A stretch of DNA of 64,000 nucleotides from Mesorhabditis belari (Eukaryota; Nematoda; Chromadorea; Rhabditida; Rhabditidae): positions 5,147,001 to 5,211,000 of the forward strand of contig CAUEEP010000743.1 of NCBI GenBank assembly GCA_958450365.1. The letters run 5' to 3'. The notes under the pieces are model-generated. The model was not told where the DNA came from. It ran no database searches and saw only the letters and a list, made by a program, of their open reading frames with translations. The position numbers and the translations under genes were made by a program. Of this stretch, positions 11,481 to 24,200 are shown piece after piece; the stretch's first letter is position 1, and every line of letters starts with the position of its first letter.

Positions 11481-12118
11481 CAAGCGAAAAGAACAACGTT
11501 TTTTATATTTTTCTCAAATCATTTACTCAATTAACTTCTTTACTACTAAATTTGTCGTCAATGAGTGTTGCTAGTGAGAATGAATCTTCCTCACGACGCA
11601 CACACCTCTTTGAATTTTAAAGTCGATTCTTTTGGCAGCTAAAAAGAGACTTGGGGAAAAAAAGAGAAGATCTCAGCTATTTGGGATTCTTTTTTGGTTG
11701 AAAAGAGATTGGGGAAAAGCCAGGAGAGCGGCCGAGATTCCATTTGGTGGACAATGGACAACCAATAATAAATTATTTTAGCCTCTCCTTTCATATTTGC
11801 AAAATAACTGTACACTAGATTTTTGGTTTTCTTTTGAATTTATTTTATTTAAATTTAAATTTATTAGTTTTGCTCTAAAATTTCTAATGATTTTGAGCTT
11901 TAGATATTTGTTGCAAAATCGTATTTGGATCTGAAAAAGACCAAACGATTATCTGGATAGCTGGTGTAATGTAAAAGATTTGAAAATAGATTACAATAGA
12001 AACGAAAAATATGACCAACATTAGAATATTCTTTGTGATTTCGATTTGGCATTAACTTGGCCAATAAACAATTGCTTACCTAAGCATAGAAAGATCAAGC
12101 TTATCTTTTTAAGCAAGC

Positions 12119-12446
12119 TCGCCAAAAAGCAAGCTGGTCAAAAAGCAAGCTAGCCAAGAAGCAAGCTAGCCAAGAAGCAAGCTGGCCAAGAAGCAAGCTA
12201 GCCAAGAAGCAAGCTAGCCAAGAAGCAAGCTGGCCAAGAAGCAAGCTGGCCAAGAAGCAAGCTGGCCAAGAAGCAAGCTAGCCAAGAAGCAAGCTGGCCA
12301 AAAAGCAAGCTAACCAAAAAGCAAGCTGGCCAAGAAGCAAGCTGGCCAAGAAGCAAGCTGGTCAAAAAGCAAGCTGGCCAAGAAGCAAGCTGGTCAAAAA
12401 GCAAGCTGGCCAAGAAGCAAGCTGGCCAAGAAGCAAGCTAGCCAAA
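12119..12446. repeat. 16-base minisatellite AAGCAAGCTGGCCAAG
   Basis: About twenty tandem copies with GGCC, AGCC and GGTC variants. The apparent minus-strand protein (repeating LASLLLGQ-like) is only the translation of the repeat. Confidence 0.9.
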
Positions 12447-12954
12447 ATCCAAATCAAAAAGCTGATCATTTTAAGTAATGAATGCTCAATTCGAAAAAAA
12501 CTATTCACCTTTTTAAGCTGAATCTCTTTTCTTTTTCTTTTCTAAATTTCTTTCCCTTTCAGCCAAGACGTAAGGTCTAACCTCGTTATTTTGTGGCTTT
12601 TTGTGTGTGCATGTCTTTTTGTGTTGACATCTCACCGAATCCCCGAGAATTTTTCCCCTTCTTTTGCTGACTTTTCTCAAAAAAATCCCTCCTAAAAATG
12701 TTTCTTATTTTCTCATATCATTTTAAGATGATTTTTCTTTCAATTGAACGCCTTTCTTCAGAAATTCTTCACAAATTTTCTCTTCATTTTTCTTTGGTTG
12801 TCAAAAACAGAAAATATTTTTTATTTTTTTCTATTTGTTTTTAGTTTTGATTTGAATTTGTATTTAAATTCAAATTGATTTCCAGAAAAATTCGCAACTT
12901 CATGAGCAATTGAAGGCTTTAAAGCTGTAGTTTTAGAGATTTTCCAGAGTGACG

Positions 12955-15740
12955 ATGGGTCGAGAGGATCATAGGTGAAAAATTTATAGATAATAATGAT
13001 AATAATAACAATAATAATAGCAACAATAATAGCAAGAATAATAGCAACAGTAATAGCAACAATAATAGCAATAATAATAACAACAATAATAACAATAATA
13101 GTAACAATAATCACAATAATAATAACAATAATAATAGCAACAATAATAGCAACAATAATAGCAACAATAATAACAACAATAATAGCAACAATAATAACAA
13201 TAATAATAACAATAATAGCAACAATAATAACAATAACAGTAACAATAATATTGGGTTGGGGACTATGACTCGGCGGACAAAAGAAAGGCAAATTTATTGA
13301 ACATAAAACCATCAATTCATTCCAAATAATTTCCATTATTATTGACGACTTCTGCCCATTTTACAGGCAATTTGCGGATTCCTCCTTCGTAGTAGGATTT
13401 TGGTTTGTGTGTGAGACAAGTGTGAGACTCAAAAATGGAGGACTGGAGATGTCCCAGTTTGAGCACTTTCTTCAAAAGAAACCCATTTTGGTGTCAATAG
13501 AAAAGTTGTAGAGAATCAAAAATGAGGCTTATAGCCAAATTTGCAACAAGATACACTTAGTAGTTTCGCTTAAAATGCAAGTTTTGTGAAAATTCGTAAA
13601 TTTCGCATTTCTTGAAAACCAGTGTTTGAATCGTTCTGAAAATTTGGATATAAGCTTGATTTTTGATCCTCTACAACTTTTCCATTGACACCAAAATGGG
13701 TTTCTTTTGAAGAAAGTGCTCAAACTGTCACATATGACATTTTGTCCGCCGAGTCATAGTCCCGAACCCAATAATAATAATAATAATAATAATAATAGCT
13801 TACAAAGTATAGAATTTTTACTTGAGAATTTTCTATAACTAGAACTTTAAAATTTTGCTTTAAAGTGCTTTAAAATTTTCTATAACTAGAACGAAATTTG
13901 ACAGGTATGAGACCTACGCCTCTCAGCATGGACGCGATCAGCAACGAGAGATGCTCAATGGGCTTTTATGTGAGTATTTGGAAAAAAAAGATTGCCTTAG
14001 TGATGTTAGTAAACTAATAAAATACTAATAATATACTACCGTAAATACTGTAATAGTACCCCACCCCCCTCGTACAGTCGCGTAGTCGCTAATCGCAAAA
14101 GTTTTTTAGTATTTTTCAAGGCGCCCGTACTTTCAAAAAATGCGTTTTTGGTATCAAAAAATAGCTGAAATTCAGGGCTATTTTTTGATACCTAAGCGCG
14201 CATTGTAGCATAAACCAGTGTCGAGAAAAACTCGTTCAAAGCTAGACTACGCAACACTCCGCACCGTCATTATGGGCGTGGGGTACTATTACAGTATTTA
14301 CGGTAATAATATACTATAATTATAGAAAATTATCGAAACTTTACTTCTTTTTTTTTCTAGGGACATTCCACGAGAACTTCGACACGTCACGAAAAATTCT
14401 GGCAGCTGTCGAGCGGATAAGCACACTTGTGGTAAAATAAAAAAAAAAACAAAAATATAACGCTAATATTCAAATTAGTTATTCGATAAAGTATTTTGTC
14501 GTAATATTCGTAATATATTGTAAATGCTGTATTAGAATGACACCACCGTGATCCCTCGAAAACTTGACTTTAGACCCCCGCCCCCCTTGTGAGAGAACTC
14601 TATGGATTCTAAAATCTATCTAGATCTAAAACCGGGGAGGGGAGGGGTCTAAAATCTGATTTTGGATTTTCGTTTTGGTCGCAAAATGACCGCAGACAAC
14701 ATTTTGACAAAGTCTACTCCCTGGCCTTTCCTAATTTTTTTTTTGTTATCATCGATTAGTGGAGGGCCAAATGCAGGTGAGTTTGGCCGTTTCTGTGTAA
14801 AATGAGAATGAATTTTTTGATAAAAATGCGATTTTAAAAAATATACAAGACGGGTTTTGATAATTTTTTTCACCATTGAATTCAGCACATTTTTTCTGCG
14901 TCAAATGGCTATTCAAACGTAAAAATCCTATAGAAAACAATTTTTTGCCTTATTTCGCGCGGATGGTGCCCCTCCCCTTGTGAGAGTGTATTCAAATTCA
15001 ATTTCGGACCTCTATCTAGATCTTTTAATCTATCTAGATCTTTTAATCTATCTAGATCTATTAATCTATCTAGATCTATTAATCTATCTAGATCTATTAA
15101 TATTTTATCGGCAGTCAACTTTAAAATGTTATTTTTAAAAACAGAAAAATCATTTTTGGTTTTTGGATTTTTTTTGAAAATTTTTTTGGAAATTTTTTTG
15201 AAGATTTTTTAGAGATTATTTTCTTACCCGGGTAAGAAAATAATTTCCCTTTTAAACGTGTTTTTTCTTTTGTACTTTTTGGATAAAGGGCTATCGCTTA
15301 AAATAGTTTTAAATGAATTCTAAAATCTTTGATTTATGTGATCCCCTCTTACCTTTTTTTTTGAAATCAATCGATTTTTGGGGGTTTCAAAAAATCGAAT
15401 TACATTTCATTCTAATACAGCATTTACGGCTATGCAATACTTTGTGATCAGATTCTTTTTTTAGACTTTTATGTTCGTAATTCTGGTCGCTTTTTCGATT
15501 GTTTTCATCGGTGGAACGTGTTATTTCTATTGTAAAAAAGAGGTTGGCTTTTAGACTCAATTTTCAGCAAAATGTCTAGAAATATCAACTAATAAATTGG
15601 GGCAAAAATTTCCCCGCAAAAAAAATTCATCTATCTAATTTTTAACTCGAAAAAAGAAAGAAATAAAATTGTATAAATGGTTTCAGAGCCCGAGAACGAG
15701 GCTCTCCGATTCACCAGCGAGCCAAGGGGACTCCGATTGA
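12955..15740 (+). CDS. Small single-pass membrane protein, unrecognised
   Basis: Five exons: 12955-12974, 13905-13969, 14361-14431, 15465-15542, 15687-15740, giving 95 residues. The start follows an acceptor (TTTTCCAG) seven bases upstream, consistent with leader trans-splicing. Residues 1-52 are polar (includes HGRDQQREMLNGLL). Residues 53-73 form one membrane helix, FMFVILVAFSIVFIGG. A short basic then serine-rich tail follows (KKESPRTRLSDSPASQGDSD). The topology recalls KCNE/MPS potassium-channel subunits or tail-type small membrane proteins, but I see no diagnostic motif and do not assign a family. Introns 1 and 2 carry MITEs and intron 1 a trinucleotide array. Exon phases fit throughout, which is the main support; exon 1 is the least certain. 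Confidence 0.55.
12988..13250. repeat. AAT/AAC/AGC trinucleotide array
   Basis: A long run of AATAAT, AACAAT and AGCAAC triplets in intron 1 of the small membrane-protein gene. All frames on both strands are open because of the triplet structure; the Ile/Val-rich or poly-Leu ORFs over it are artefacts. Confidence 0.9.
13250..13775. mobile_element. MITE with TTGGGTT ends, set in trinucleotide repeats
   Basis: Terminal inverted repeats of about 30 bases: TTGGGTTGGGGACTATGAC...CGGCGGACAAAA on the left, with the complement at about 13,737-13,769. A second inner inverted pair (about 13,455-13,530 and 13,655-13,730) shares GAGCACTTTCTTCAAAAG and CCCATTTTGGTGTCAA. AAT triplets flank both sides, so the element lies within, or has split, a microsatellite. 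Confidence 0.75.
14037..14305. mobile_element. CCGTA-ended MITE (copy 1), TA target
   Basis: Begins TACCGTAAATACTGTAATAG and ends with the complement, TACTATTACAGTATTTACGGTA trimmed by the junction. Inside are TCGTACAGTCGCGTAGTC, CAAAAAATAGCTGAAATTC with its mirror, and GCTAGACTACGCAACACTC. The TA at each end fits a Tc1/mariner-type target duplication. It lies in intron 2 of the small membrane-protein gene. Other copies: 16,435-16,699, 40,851-41,112 and a truncated one at 32,695-32,921. Confidence 0.8.
15005..15110. repeat. TCTATCTAGATCTATTAA minisatellite
   Basis: About five copies of an 18-base unit containing the palindrome ATCTAGAT, in intron 3 of the small membrane-protein gene. The minus-strand LIDLDRLIDLDR-type ORF is the repeat translated. 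Confidence 0.8.
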
Positions 15741-16139
15741 AATTTAACAATTGAAATTCTCTACAAAGCTTTCAAAAAAAAATGACGGGTTTGCTATGTG
15801 TACAAGGTAAGACGCTTCTATTATTTTTTTTTTTTGCAAAAACTCAAATTTCTCTATGCTTTCCCCCCTATCTATTGCTAAATCATTCTTTGATTTTGCT
15901 CAAAAGGAAACATTTTTTTTTTTTTCCTTTCTTCTGCTCCTCCTCATTACCTGCCAACTAAAAATTTTCTTTTTTCAAGTTTTATTGAAACTTTTAAAGG
16001 TTTTGAATGTTTGAAAGATTAAAGAAAGCTTTAAAATTATTTAAAAGTATTTAAAAGGTTACGGATAGTATCTATCTAGCAAATCTTAGTATACCAAAAA
16101 AAATAAGTTTTCTAATGTAAGATTTCTAAAATAAAATTT
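15741..16139. other. Gene-free AT-rich stretch
   Basis: Follows the small membrane-protein gene. It holds T-rich tracts and several TTTAAAAG runs. I see no gene or defined element. Confidence 0.4.
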
Positions 16140-16737
16140 GGGGTCACTACTTTGCGTCAAATTTTTTGCGCAACTGGGTCATTTGCGCAACTAGGTGCAA
16201 CGCAATGAAATACTAAAATACTTTTGCGATTACGCGACTGTACGAGGGGGTGGGGTACTATTACAGTATTTACGGTAGGTCGTTTGCGCAACTCGCCATA
16301 ACTTTCTTCTAAGTGGGCCAATCTTTATGATTTTGGTATCATTTTGTTACACTTTTTGAGATCTACAAAATGACACCAAAATCATAAAGATTGACCGACT
16401 TAGAAGAGTGTTATGGTGAGTTGCGCAAATGACCTACCGTAAATACAATAGTACCCCACCCCCTCGTACAGTCGCGTAATCGCAAAAGTTTTTTAGTATT
16501 TCATTTTTTTCAAAGTGCCCGTACTTTCAAAAAATACGTCTTTGGTATCAAAAAATTGCCCTGAATTTCAGCTATTTTTTGATACCTAAACGCGCATTGT
16601 AGCATAAACCAGTGTCGAGAAAAACTCGTTCAAAGCTAGACTACGCAACACTCCGCACCGTCATTATGGGAGTGGGGTACTATCACAGTATTTACGGTAG
16701 TTGCGCAAAAAATTTGGCCCAAAGTAGCCACCCCCAA
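16139..16737. mobile_element. Nested MITE composite: hAT-like element carrying CCGTA MITEs
   Basis: Outer ends are GGGGTCACTACTTTGCG on the left and CAAAGTAGCCACCCCC on the right. AATAAAATTT lies outside both, a target duplication of 8-10 bases. Inside, in order: a reversed, truncated CCGTA MITE ending at 16,277, a palindrome (16,278-16,434, with TCTTTATGATTTTGGTATC mirrored around GAGATCTAC), and a full CCGTA MITE at 16,435-16,699. Insertion order can be read as hAT-like first, TA-target element later. Confidence 0.7.
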
Positions 16738-18204
16738 TAAAATTTCTAATCTATTATCCCAATAAGATTTCAATTTTTAAAAATTTAAGATATTCAGTTA
16801 AGCAAATATTTGTCATTTTGGCTTACTATAGTTAGACAGGTAATTGGATTTTACAGACTTTTTTGAGAGCTTATTGTTAGTTAAATACAAAGGCAATCTG
16901 TGCACTTGACAGCTTGCGTTTACAAGCGTTTTTCGCTTTCAAAACCTTTAAAACTTTCAAATGCTTCTCATTCATATTTTATTTTGAAAAAGATTCGCCG
17001 ATTTATTCAATTTTCTTCGTGAAATCTTTAAAAGCAAATTTTAAAATCGAAAAACAAAGAAAAACTTTAATTTTGTGATATTTCTCATCATCTTTATGTT
17101 CAAAAGGAAAAGATTTCGATAATTTCGATAAATTTTTATTCTTTCTTTATTTATTTATTTATTTTAAAGCCAAAAATTATTACAAATAGGATAGTAAAAC
17201 GAGAAAATAATAAATTGAAATAAAAAAAAGAGTTTGAGAGTCAATTATACCCATTTTTTTTTTGTTCTTTTGGAGTGTTAAAAGATTGAATTAAGCTTTA
17301 AAAGTTAAAAAGATTGAATTAAGCTATATCACAGTGTTTAGGGATTATTAAAAAAATTGAAAAAAAAAAAGTTTTAGAATGGTTATTCTTTGGCCGAGAA
17401 AAACACGAAAATCGGAATTTTGAGGAAAAATTTCAAATTTCAAAGTTAGACTAGATCGAAATCATAACAAAACCATTAATAATACAGAAATTTAAACCCA
17501 TTTTTCCAGTAAAATCACTGAGCTTGACTTTCCAAACTGTGACTCGAGTCGTTGCCTTCACGCTGAAAGTTAAAGTTAACACAAAAATTCAAGACAAATG
17601 GAGTTAAAGCATGAATAAAGTTTGACTTCTAAAATGCACTAGTGCAGTGTAAATCCCTAGAAATTTCTTTCAGCTAATGCTTTTTCTAGAATATAACCTA
17701 ATCTATTGTAATTACCATAATGCTGAAATCGTAATCGATTAATACGGTAACCGTACGGTACCGATTACCGTACGTACGGTACCGATACGATTAATACGGT
17801 ACCGATTACCATACGGCAATCGATTAACTAGTAACTACCGTAAATTTGTGTCTATTTTTTGATTTTGAAAAGATTTTTTGATATGTGAGGGTTTCTAAAG
17901 GATATCGAAAGATCAAAAGTCGATAAATTGAATAAACTTGAGACAAGATTACGGTAGTTTTTTAGTTAGACATTAAAAGTTAAGACATTTAGAAAACGAA
18001 TCTAATAATTGAGTATTAGAGGGGTTTATGTAATGTGTAACCAAGAGAACTTTTTCAATTTCAAAATAAAACCACTACATTGAAAGCATGCGGGCTCAAA
18101 AGAGGCAAACGACAAAACTTTCACAAATGCGCATTTTTTAGCACAACACAACAGATCAGTTGACAATAGTTTCAAACGGAAAAACCAATCATGTTAAGCT
18201 ACCT
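16738..18204. other. Gene-free stretch with CGGTACCG repeats
   Basis: AT-rich sequence 3' of the HMT-1-like gene. At about 17,740-17,830 there is a self-complementary run of GGTACCGATTACC and ATTAATACGGTA blocks. No exon series is seen. Confidence 0.5.
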
Positions 18205-21200
18205 TTATTCGAACATTTGTTGAGCCTTTAAAGTTTGAATGAAACAAGAAAAATGAAATCAAACCTGTGACTGAGATTCCCACATTCTCGCGTACAAACC
18301 ATTTTGAATCAAAAGCTCTGTATGTCTGAAATTTTAAATGTAAGAAATGCATAAATGTTCTGAAAATCCATTGGTTAAACTCACGTTCCATGTTCGGCAA
18401 CAACTCCTTTATGCAAGACGAGGATTTGATTCGCGTTGACAATCGTTGAAAGGCGATGAGCCACCACCTAAAGAATTTGGTCAGAGTTTATTAGATCATC
18501 GAATCCATAGGATATTTTAAAACATACCACAGAAGTTCTAGAGACACAGAGACTTTCAAGGCATTTCTGAATGGCTCTCTCGGTTGGTGTGTCCAATGCG
18601 GATGTGGCCTCGTCGAGGAAAATGAATTGCGGTTTCTTCAGAATCGTTCTCGCGATGGCGACTCGTTGCTTTTCACCGCCAGACAGCTTCAAGCCTCGCT
18701 CACCGACCACTGTGTCATAACCTGAAATTGGTTTTGATAAGCGAGCATTTCGGGAGTACAATCGCGTAGTCGTTAACTATTTCACTGATAATTTGATGAG
18801 CATTCAAAGATAAATGAAACTATTGTAGCCATTCGATAGCCCTGAATCTTCTCTTGAAAACTAGTATAAAATTACAGAGAATTTTCTGGAAAATCAATAA
18901 CAAAAAACATTAAAAACGAGTTGACACCAAAAATCAAGAAAAATCCTGTCATTAGTAGAAAAAAAATATCACCAAGTGTTATTAGTACGACCCACTAGTA
19001 GGTCGTATCATCGTGAATGTGTTAAGCTAACTGTAAGAAGAAATGGACGCTACAAATTACAAGATCAAAACATAAACGCTTGTAGAAACACATAGAATGG
19101 TTATTTTTACAAACTGTTTTTATCAAAAAATCGAGTCAACTTTAGGCTTTTGAATCAAGTTAAAATCAGACCAATTCACGATCTTTGCACTGGAATCTAA
19201 GGTTTTTTTCCCTGGTTTATAGTCTGACCTCAAAACTGCTATAAATAGACTAAAAACTGCTATAAATAGCAAATTCTTGGAGCAGAGATAGTGGATTAGT
19301 CTGTTTTTGTTTTCATTCAAAAGCCTAAAGTTGACTCGATTTTTTGATAAAAACAGTTTGTAAAAATAACCATTCTATGTGTTTCTACAAGTGTCTGTAG
19401 TCTAATCTTGTAGTTTTTAGTGCCAATGTCTAGTAAGCATATGATATTTTCATTGAAAATCATTTTTCTATTCACTCACGATTTGGAAGTGCCATTATTC
19501 GATCGTGGATCATTGCCGCCTTTGCTGCCTCCTCCACCTCGGCATCTGAAGCGGTTGGGTCCCCGAAACGAATGTTATATCTAAATTTGTGACAGTTAAA
19601 TTGCTCAATTTGTTCAATGTGATCTGAAATTAATAACATTCAAAACAATGCTCACTTGATGGTGTCATTGAAAAGCACGGTATCCTGTGGAACGATGCCA
19701 ATCTGTTTGCGTAATGATCGCATTTTCAACTAAACTTGAAAAATTAAGAACTATTGCCGAACTTTTCCTTACCGTTTTTATATCATGCCCATCAAAATGA
19801 ATATCTCCGGCACAGACTTCGAAAAGCCGGAAAAGGAGACGAATCATTGTCGATTTTCCACTTCCCGATTCACCCACTAGAGCAATCGTTTCGCCGCTTT
19901 GAACTTCAAAGGAAATGCTGAAATTTTTAAGATAATAGTTTTCAAATGATAAAGTTCTAGGTTATAATAGGTTGATGCATAAGTCTATTCGTTTTTTTCG
20001 TACTTCTGTTAAAAAGTAACAAATTCACCAATTAATCTATAGTTTGCTCTATAAAAAAAGTGTTTTTTTGGTTCAATTTCCATCTTTTTAAATCAATTTC
20101 GGTTCACTTTCAAGCAAATTCGAGAGTGAAAAACGCCTTTTTCGTAAAAATCTATAAAAACTCTACGGAAAAATTGGCTGAATGAATTTCTCTGAAATTT
20201 TGGCGAAATATCAAACTTTTTTTCTCTATCTTTTATCTATTGACACGAAGATAGGTTTTCCTTAGCTAAGGTGTCTAAACCGCATCATCGAGTTAGCCCT
20301 TTTTGACTACCCGACTTCATACTCTCAAGAAAATCCAGGCATAAAATATTTTTAAACCCGTTTTAATGTTATTTTGCAGAAAAATAATTGGTTTTTCTAA
20401 TGAAATCAACCGTAGTTTAATTGGTGCATTTGTTGGCTTGAAACGACAGACGAAAAGGAACAAAAAGACTTATGTATCAACCTAATATTATCATCAGTTT
20501 GACAAACTTTTTCAAGACTGATGTTCCGGGAGTGTACTCGAAGAAGAGATCTTTTACAGTGATTCGTCCATCAGATGGAATGTATTCGATCGCATTTGGC
20601 AGGTCAGACACCTAGGAATCGTGAATTAGATGAAAGTTTCAAATTTATTTTTATTATTCACTCACCTCAACGTCCTGTCGCATCAAGTCGAACATGTTTT
20701 CCATGTCGATGAAAGATCGTTGAATGGTTCTAATAGATAATAAATAAGCTATAAAAAGAGAACACTTACCGATAAACAGTTCCAAAGAAGTTCAGAGGAG
20801 AGTAGAGTTGGAGGATGTAAGTGGTGAAGAGAACATAGTCACCGACTGTGAGGCGGCGATCGACGGAGATCAAATAAGCGACGAGCAATGAACCAGCCAC
20901 CAGTCCTGAAATTGAATATAAGATGTAAATATAGGTGTAAATGCTATGAAGCTTTTTTAATAATATTCACCCAATCCGATTATCGAGTTCTGTGTGAAAT
21001 TCAAGAAAGCCAACGAAGCATTCGAGCGCCATTCCGCGTCTTGATACCTAAAAATGATTGATTGGCTGACTTGTTTAACAATGTTCATTTACGGAATGAA
21101 AATAATCATAAATTGAAATGGGAACTTTATGAAATGTGAATAGAAATCTCATAAATTTAGAAAATGCTCATTTTCAACGGTCAGCCAAAGTAGAAGTTGA

Positions 21201-24200
21201 AAGTCGAGAGGAAAAAGACGATCGAAAAAGACCCACAAAAGGCGACCGCTTGTTTACAGGATGACTCATAATTATAGGTGAAGTGGCTTATTATAAACTA
21301 TTATTAACTATCTCGATTTCCTTAAAGCTAAAAATTTGCACTGGGCACAAAAGGATTTCAAGAGTCAAATTTGGACATTCCAACAAGCCTCCAGCCCACA
21401 AAGTCAAGAAAGTCTAAGATTTTTGCAAAGTGAAGTTTCCCGATTTCATCTCTTTCTGACCCAACTCACCGGATCTCAATCCAATGGATTATTCTGTCTA
21501 AATCCATCCTTTAGGCTAAAGCTTGCTCAAAACCGCATAAAAATGCTAAAAGTTTGAAGAAAAGTCTTCTAAAAGCCTTGAAATGAACTCGATGATGCTT
21601 ACTTGGTCATCACTAAACGCTAAAAATGTCCAAATTCAATGATAGCTTTGAATTTAATCCATTAATTTGTTGTTCATTGATATCAAATAAAGATTTTGAA
21701 AATAAGAATTTACTCTCTAAAGTTGAATTTTTTCTACCTACAAAGCTTTTTATCTGCATCTATAACTATGGGCCACCCTGTATTTCAAATTTTGATATGA
21801 ATATGATTATGAATATGAATTTTTATATGATTTTTGATTTAACAAACGCTTGAATGGCTTTTCGGAAACGATCGGCCTCGTATTGCTCATTTCCATAGTA
21901 CTTCACCGTCTCATAGTTCAATAAAGAATCAGTTCCGATAGCACTCCAATTGTTTTCCTAAATAAGCCATAAAAATTTTGTTTTTTTTGTCTGAAATCAC
22001 CTTTTCGTTCATCTCTCGCCGGAATTTCGTTCTCCATTCAGTGATGATGATGGTCAGAGCTAAAGATTTGACGATTGACAATTAGAAAATATTGAGCTTT
22101 GCAATTTACTATTTTTTACTAATTACCCAAGTATGCGACCATAGTAATCAACACAATGATGCCAAAATAAAAGTTGAAAGTCGAGAAGAAAAAGACGACC
22201 GCGATCGCGATATCGGCTAGTGTGGGAACGATGTTGAAGAGAACGTAGCTGGAAAAGAAGACATACTTTTGATTGATATTAATTCCATATTATTAGGTTG
22301 ATGCAAAAGTCTTTTTCATTTTTTTCGTACTTCTTTTGAAAAATAACAAAGTCATCAATTAACCTATGGTTTGCTCTAAATGAAAAGTGTTTATTGTTGA
22401 ATTTCCCATCTTTTTAAGTCAATTTGGGTTCACTTTCAAGCAAATTCGAGAGTGAAAGCGGGTTTTTCGTAAAAATCTATAAAAACCTCTATAAAGAAAT
22501 TGGCTGAATCAATTTCTCTGAAAATCTGAAAAAATATCTAACTTTTTGTGCTCTATCTTTTATTTATTAACATCAAGATTGGTTTCCTTAGCTAAAGCGT
22601 CTAAAATGCATCATCGAGCCGTCGCCTTTTTTGACCACCCGACTTCAGGCTCTCAAAAAAATCTAGACATAAGACATTTTAAACTCGTTTTAATGTCATT
22701 TTGCAGAAAAATAATTGGCCTTTCGAATGCAATAAACCGTTGTTCAATTGGTGCATTTGTTACTTTTTAACGGAAGTACGAAAAAAATGAAAAAGACTTT
22801 TGCATCAACCTAATATAAGCATACTGAGCTAAAAGAGCTATGGTGTCTATATATCAGATATCATAGCTTTAAACCAACTTGAGAATGCTGTTGATTGATT
22901 GGGTTCCCCGGTCCATCACCCGCAGCACTAAACCAGTTTGCCTTTCGAGATGCCAGCGCAGGGACAACGAGTGCAGATGCTCGAAAAGTTCCACCTAGAA
23001 AATTTCCAAGATCTTTGGCTATTTTACGCTCACTTACCTCCATTTCCCTGGTTGTATACTGTTGAATGGGAATCCATAGATAGGTGCGCATCGTGTTCAA
23101 AAAACCACCCATAGCTGCAAAAATTATTGTTGAATAATAATTGTTTCTATAAAAAAAAGAGATAAGTGTTTGGTGACACTAAATCTATTTTTCACCTCCA
23201 TTTCCTTGCAAGAATTTTAGCCCCGTCGATATGAGGATGAGCTTGTACGGGAAGTTGTTCTCCCCAAGAGCATCAACTGAAAAAGTTCGGTTTTTAGGCC
23301 AAGTCGTTTTTCTTTCTTAAATTTGTTCAATATCTTAATCTTAACTTACCAATCCATTTACTGAACAGTGGAAGAGCCACGTTGATGAGACGTCCGAATA
23401 AAAGCAAAAACATGCAAAAACCGACACGGAGTTGCAACGAGAGGGATTTCTTCGGCCATACGTATGGCGCAATCATTGAGATTTTTCGCGAGAAGTTGGA
23501 CCAAGTCTAAAAAAGCAAAGTTTATCAGGTAAAAAGTTGGAATTTGAATTTGGAAGTCTTAAATTGGCTTATGCAACTTTTTCAGGAACATCTTTCTGAA
23601 CTTATTCGGCTTTGTTTCTCTACTTTATTTATTAACTTTTGCAGATTTTCATATTATAATCATTAAGTAGCAATTCTAAATATTAAGCTTACTGATGGGG
23701 TTTCCGTTTTGATCGTTCCGATCATCATCGTGAGAGTGAAAAGGGTCAACGTCGAGCTGGCCTCAACAACGTAGAAAACGAATTCTCCGTTCTTGAAAGA
23801 ACTAAAAAATTAAATGAATAAAGCTAGCTACTTTTCATTTGTAATATTAACAGCTCACTTACTGTTCCGGAAAGTATTCAGCCCAGTTGAACAAAGGAAT
23901 CGCCTAAAAGAAATTCTATTTTGGTGCACCGACGCTTTGAGGAGTCACCTGTAGAACGGTGGCTATCGAGTAAGAAATCGCCAACGAGATCGGCAAATAG
24001 GGCATATTTCTCCATTTCACATATGATCCCAAGCATATCAACCAGAAAATTATCTGCAAAACATTTGTGAATACAGACTGGGCGGTGGCTACTTTGCGCC
24101 AATTTTTTTTGCGCACCTTGCCATAACTTCTTTGTAAGTGGGTCAACCTTTATGATTTTGGTGTCATTTTGTCGCACTTGTTGAGATCTACAAAATGACA

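Noticed and set aside
12198..12413. Repetitive Leu/Ala/Ser ORF on the minus strand
   Set aside because: It is the translation of a 16-base minisatellite and has no flanking coding sequence.
12821..13336. 171-residue Ile/Val-rich ORF resembling membrane segments
   Set aside because: Produced by an AAT/AAC trinucleotide array in an intron.
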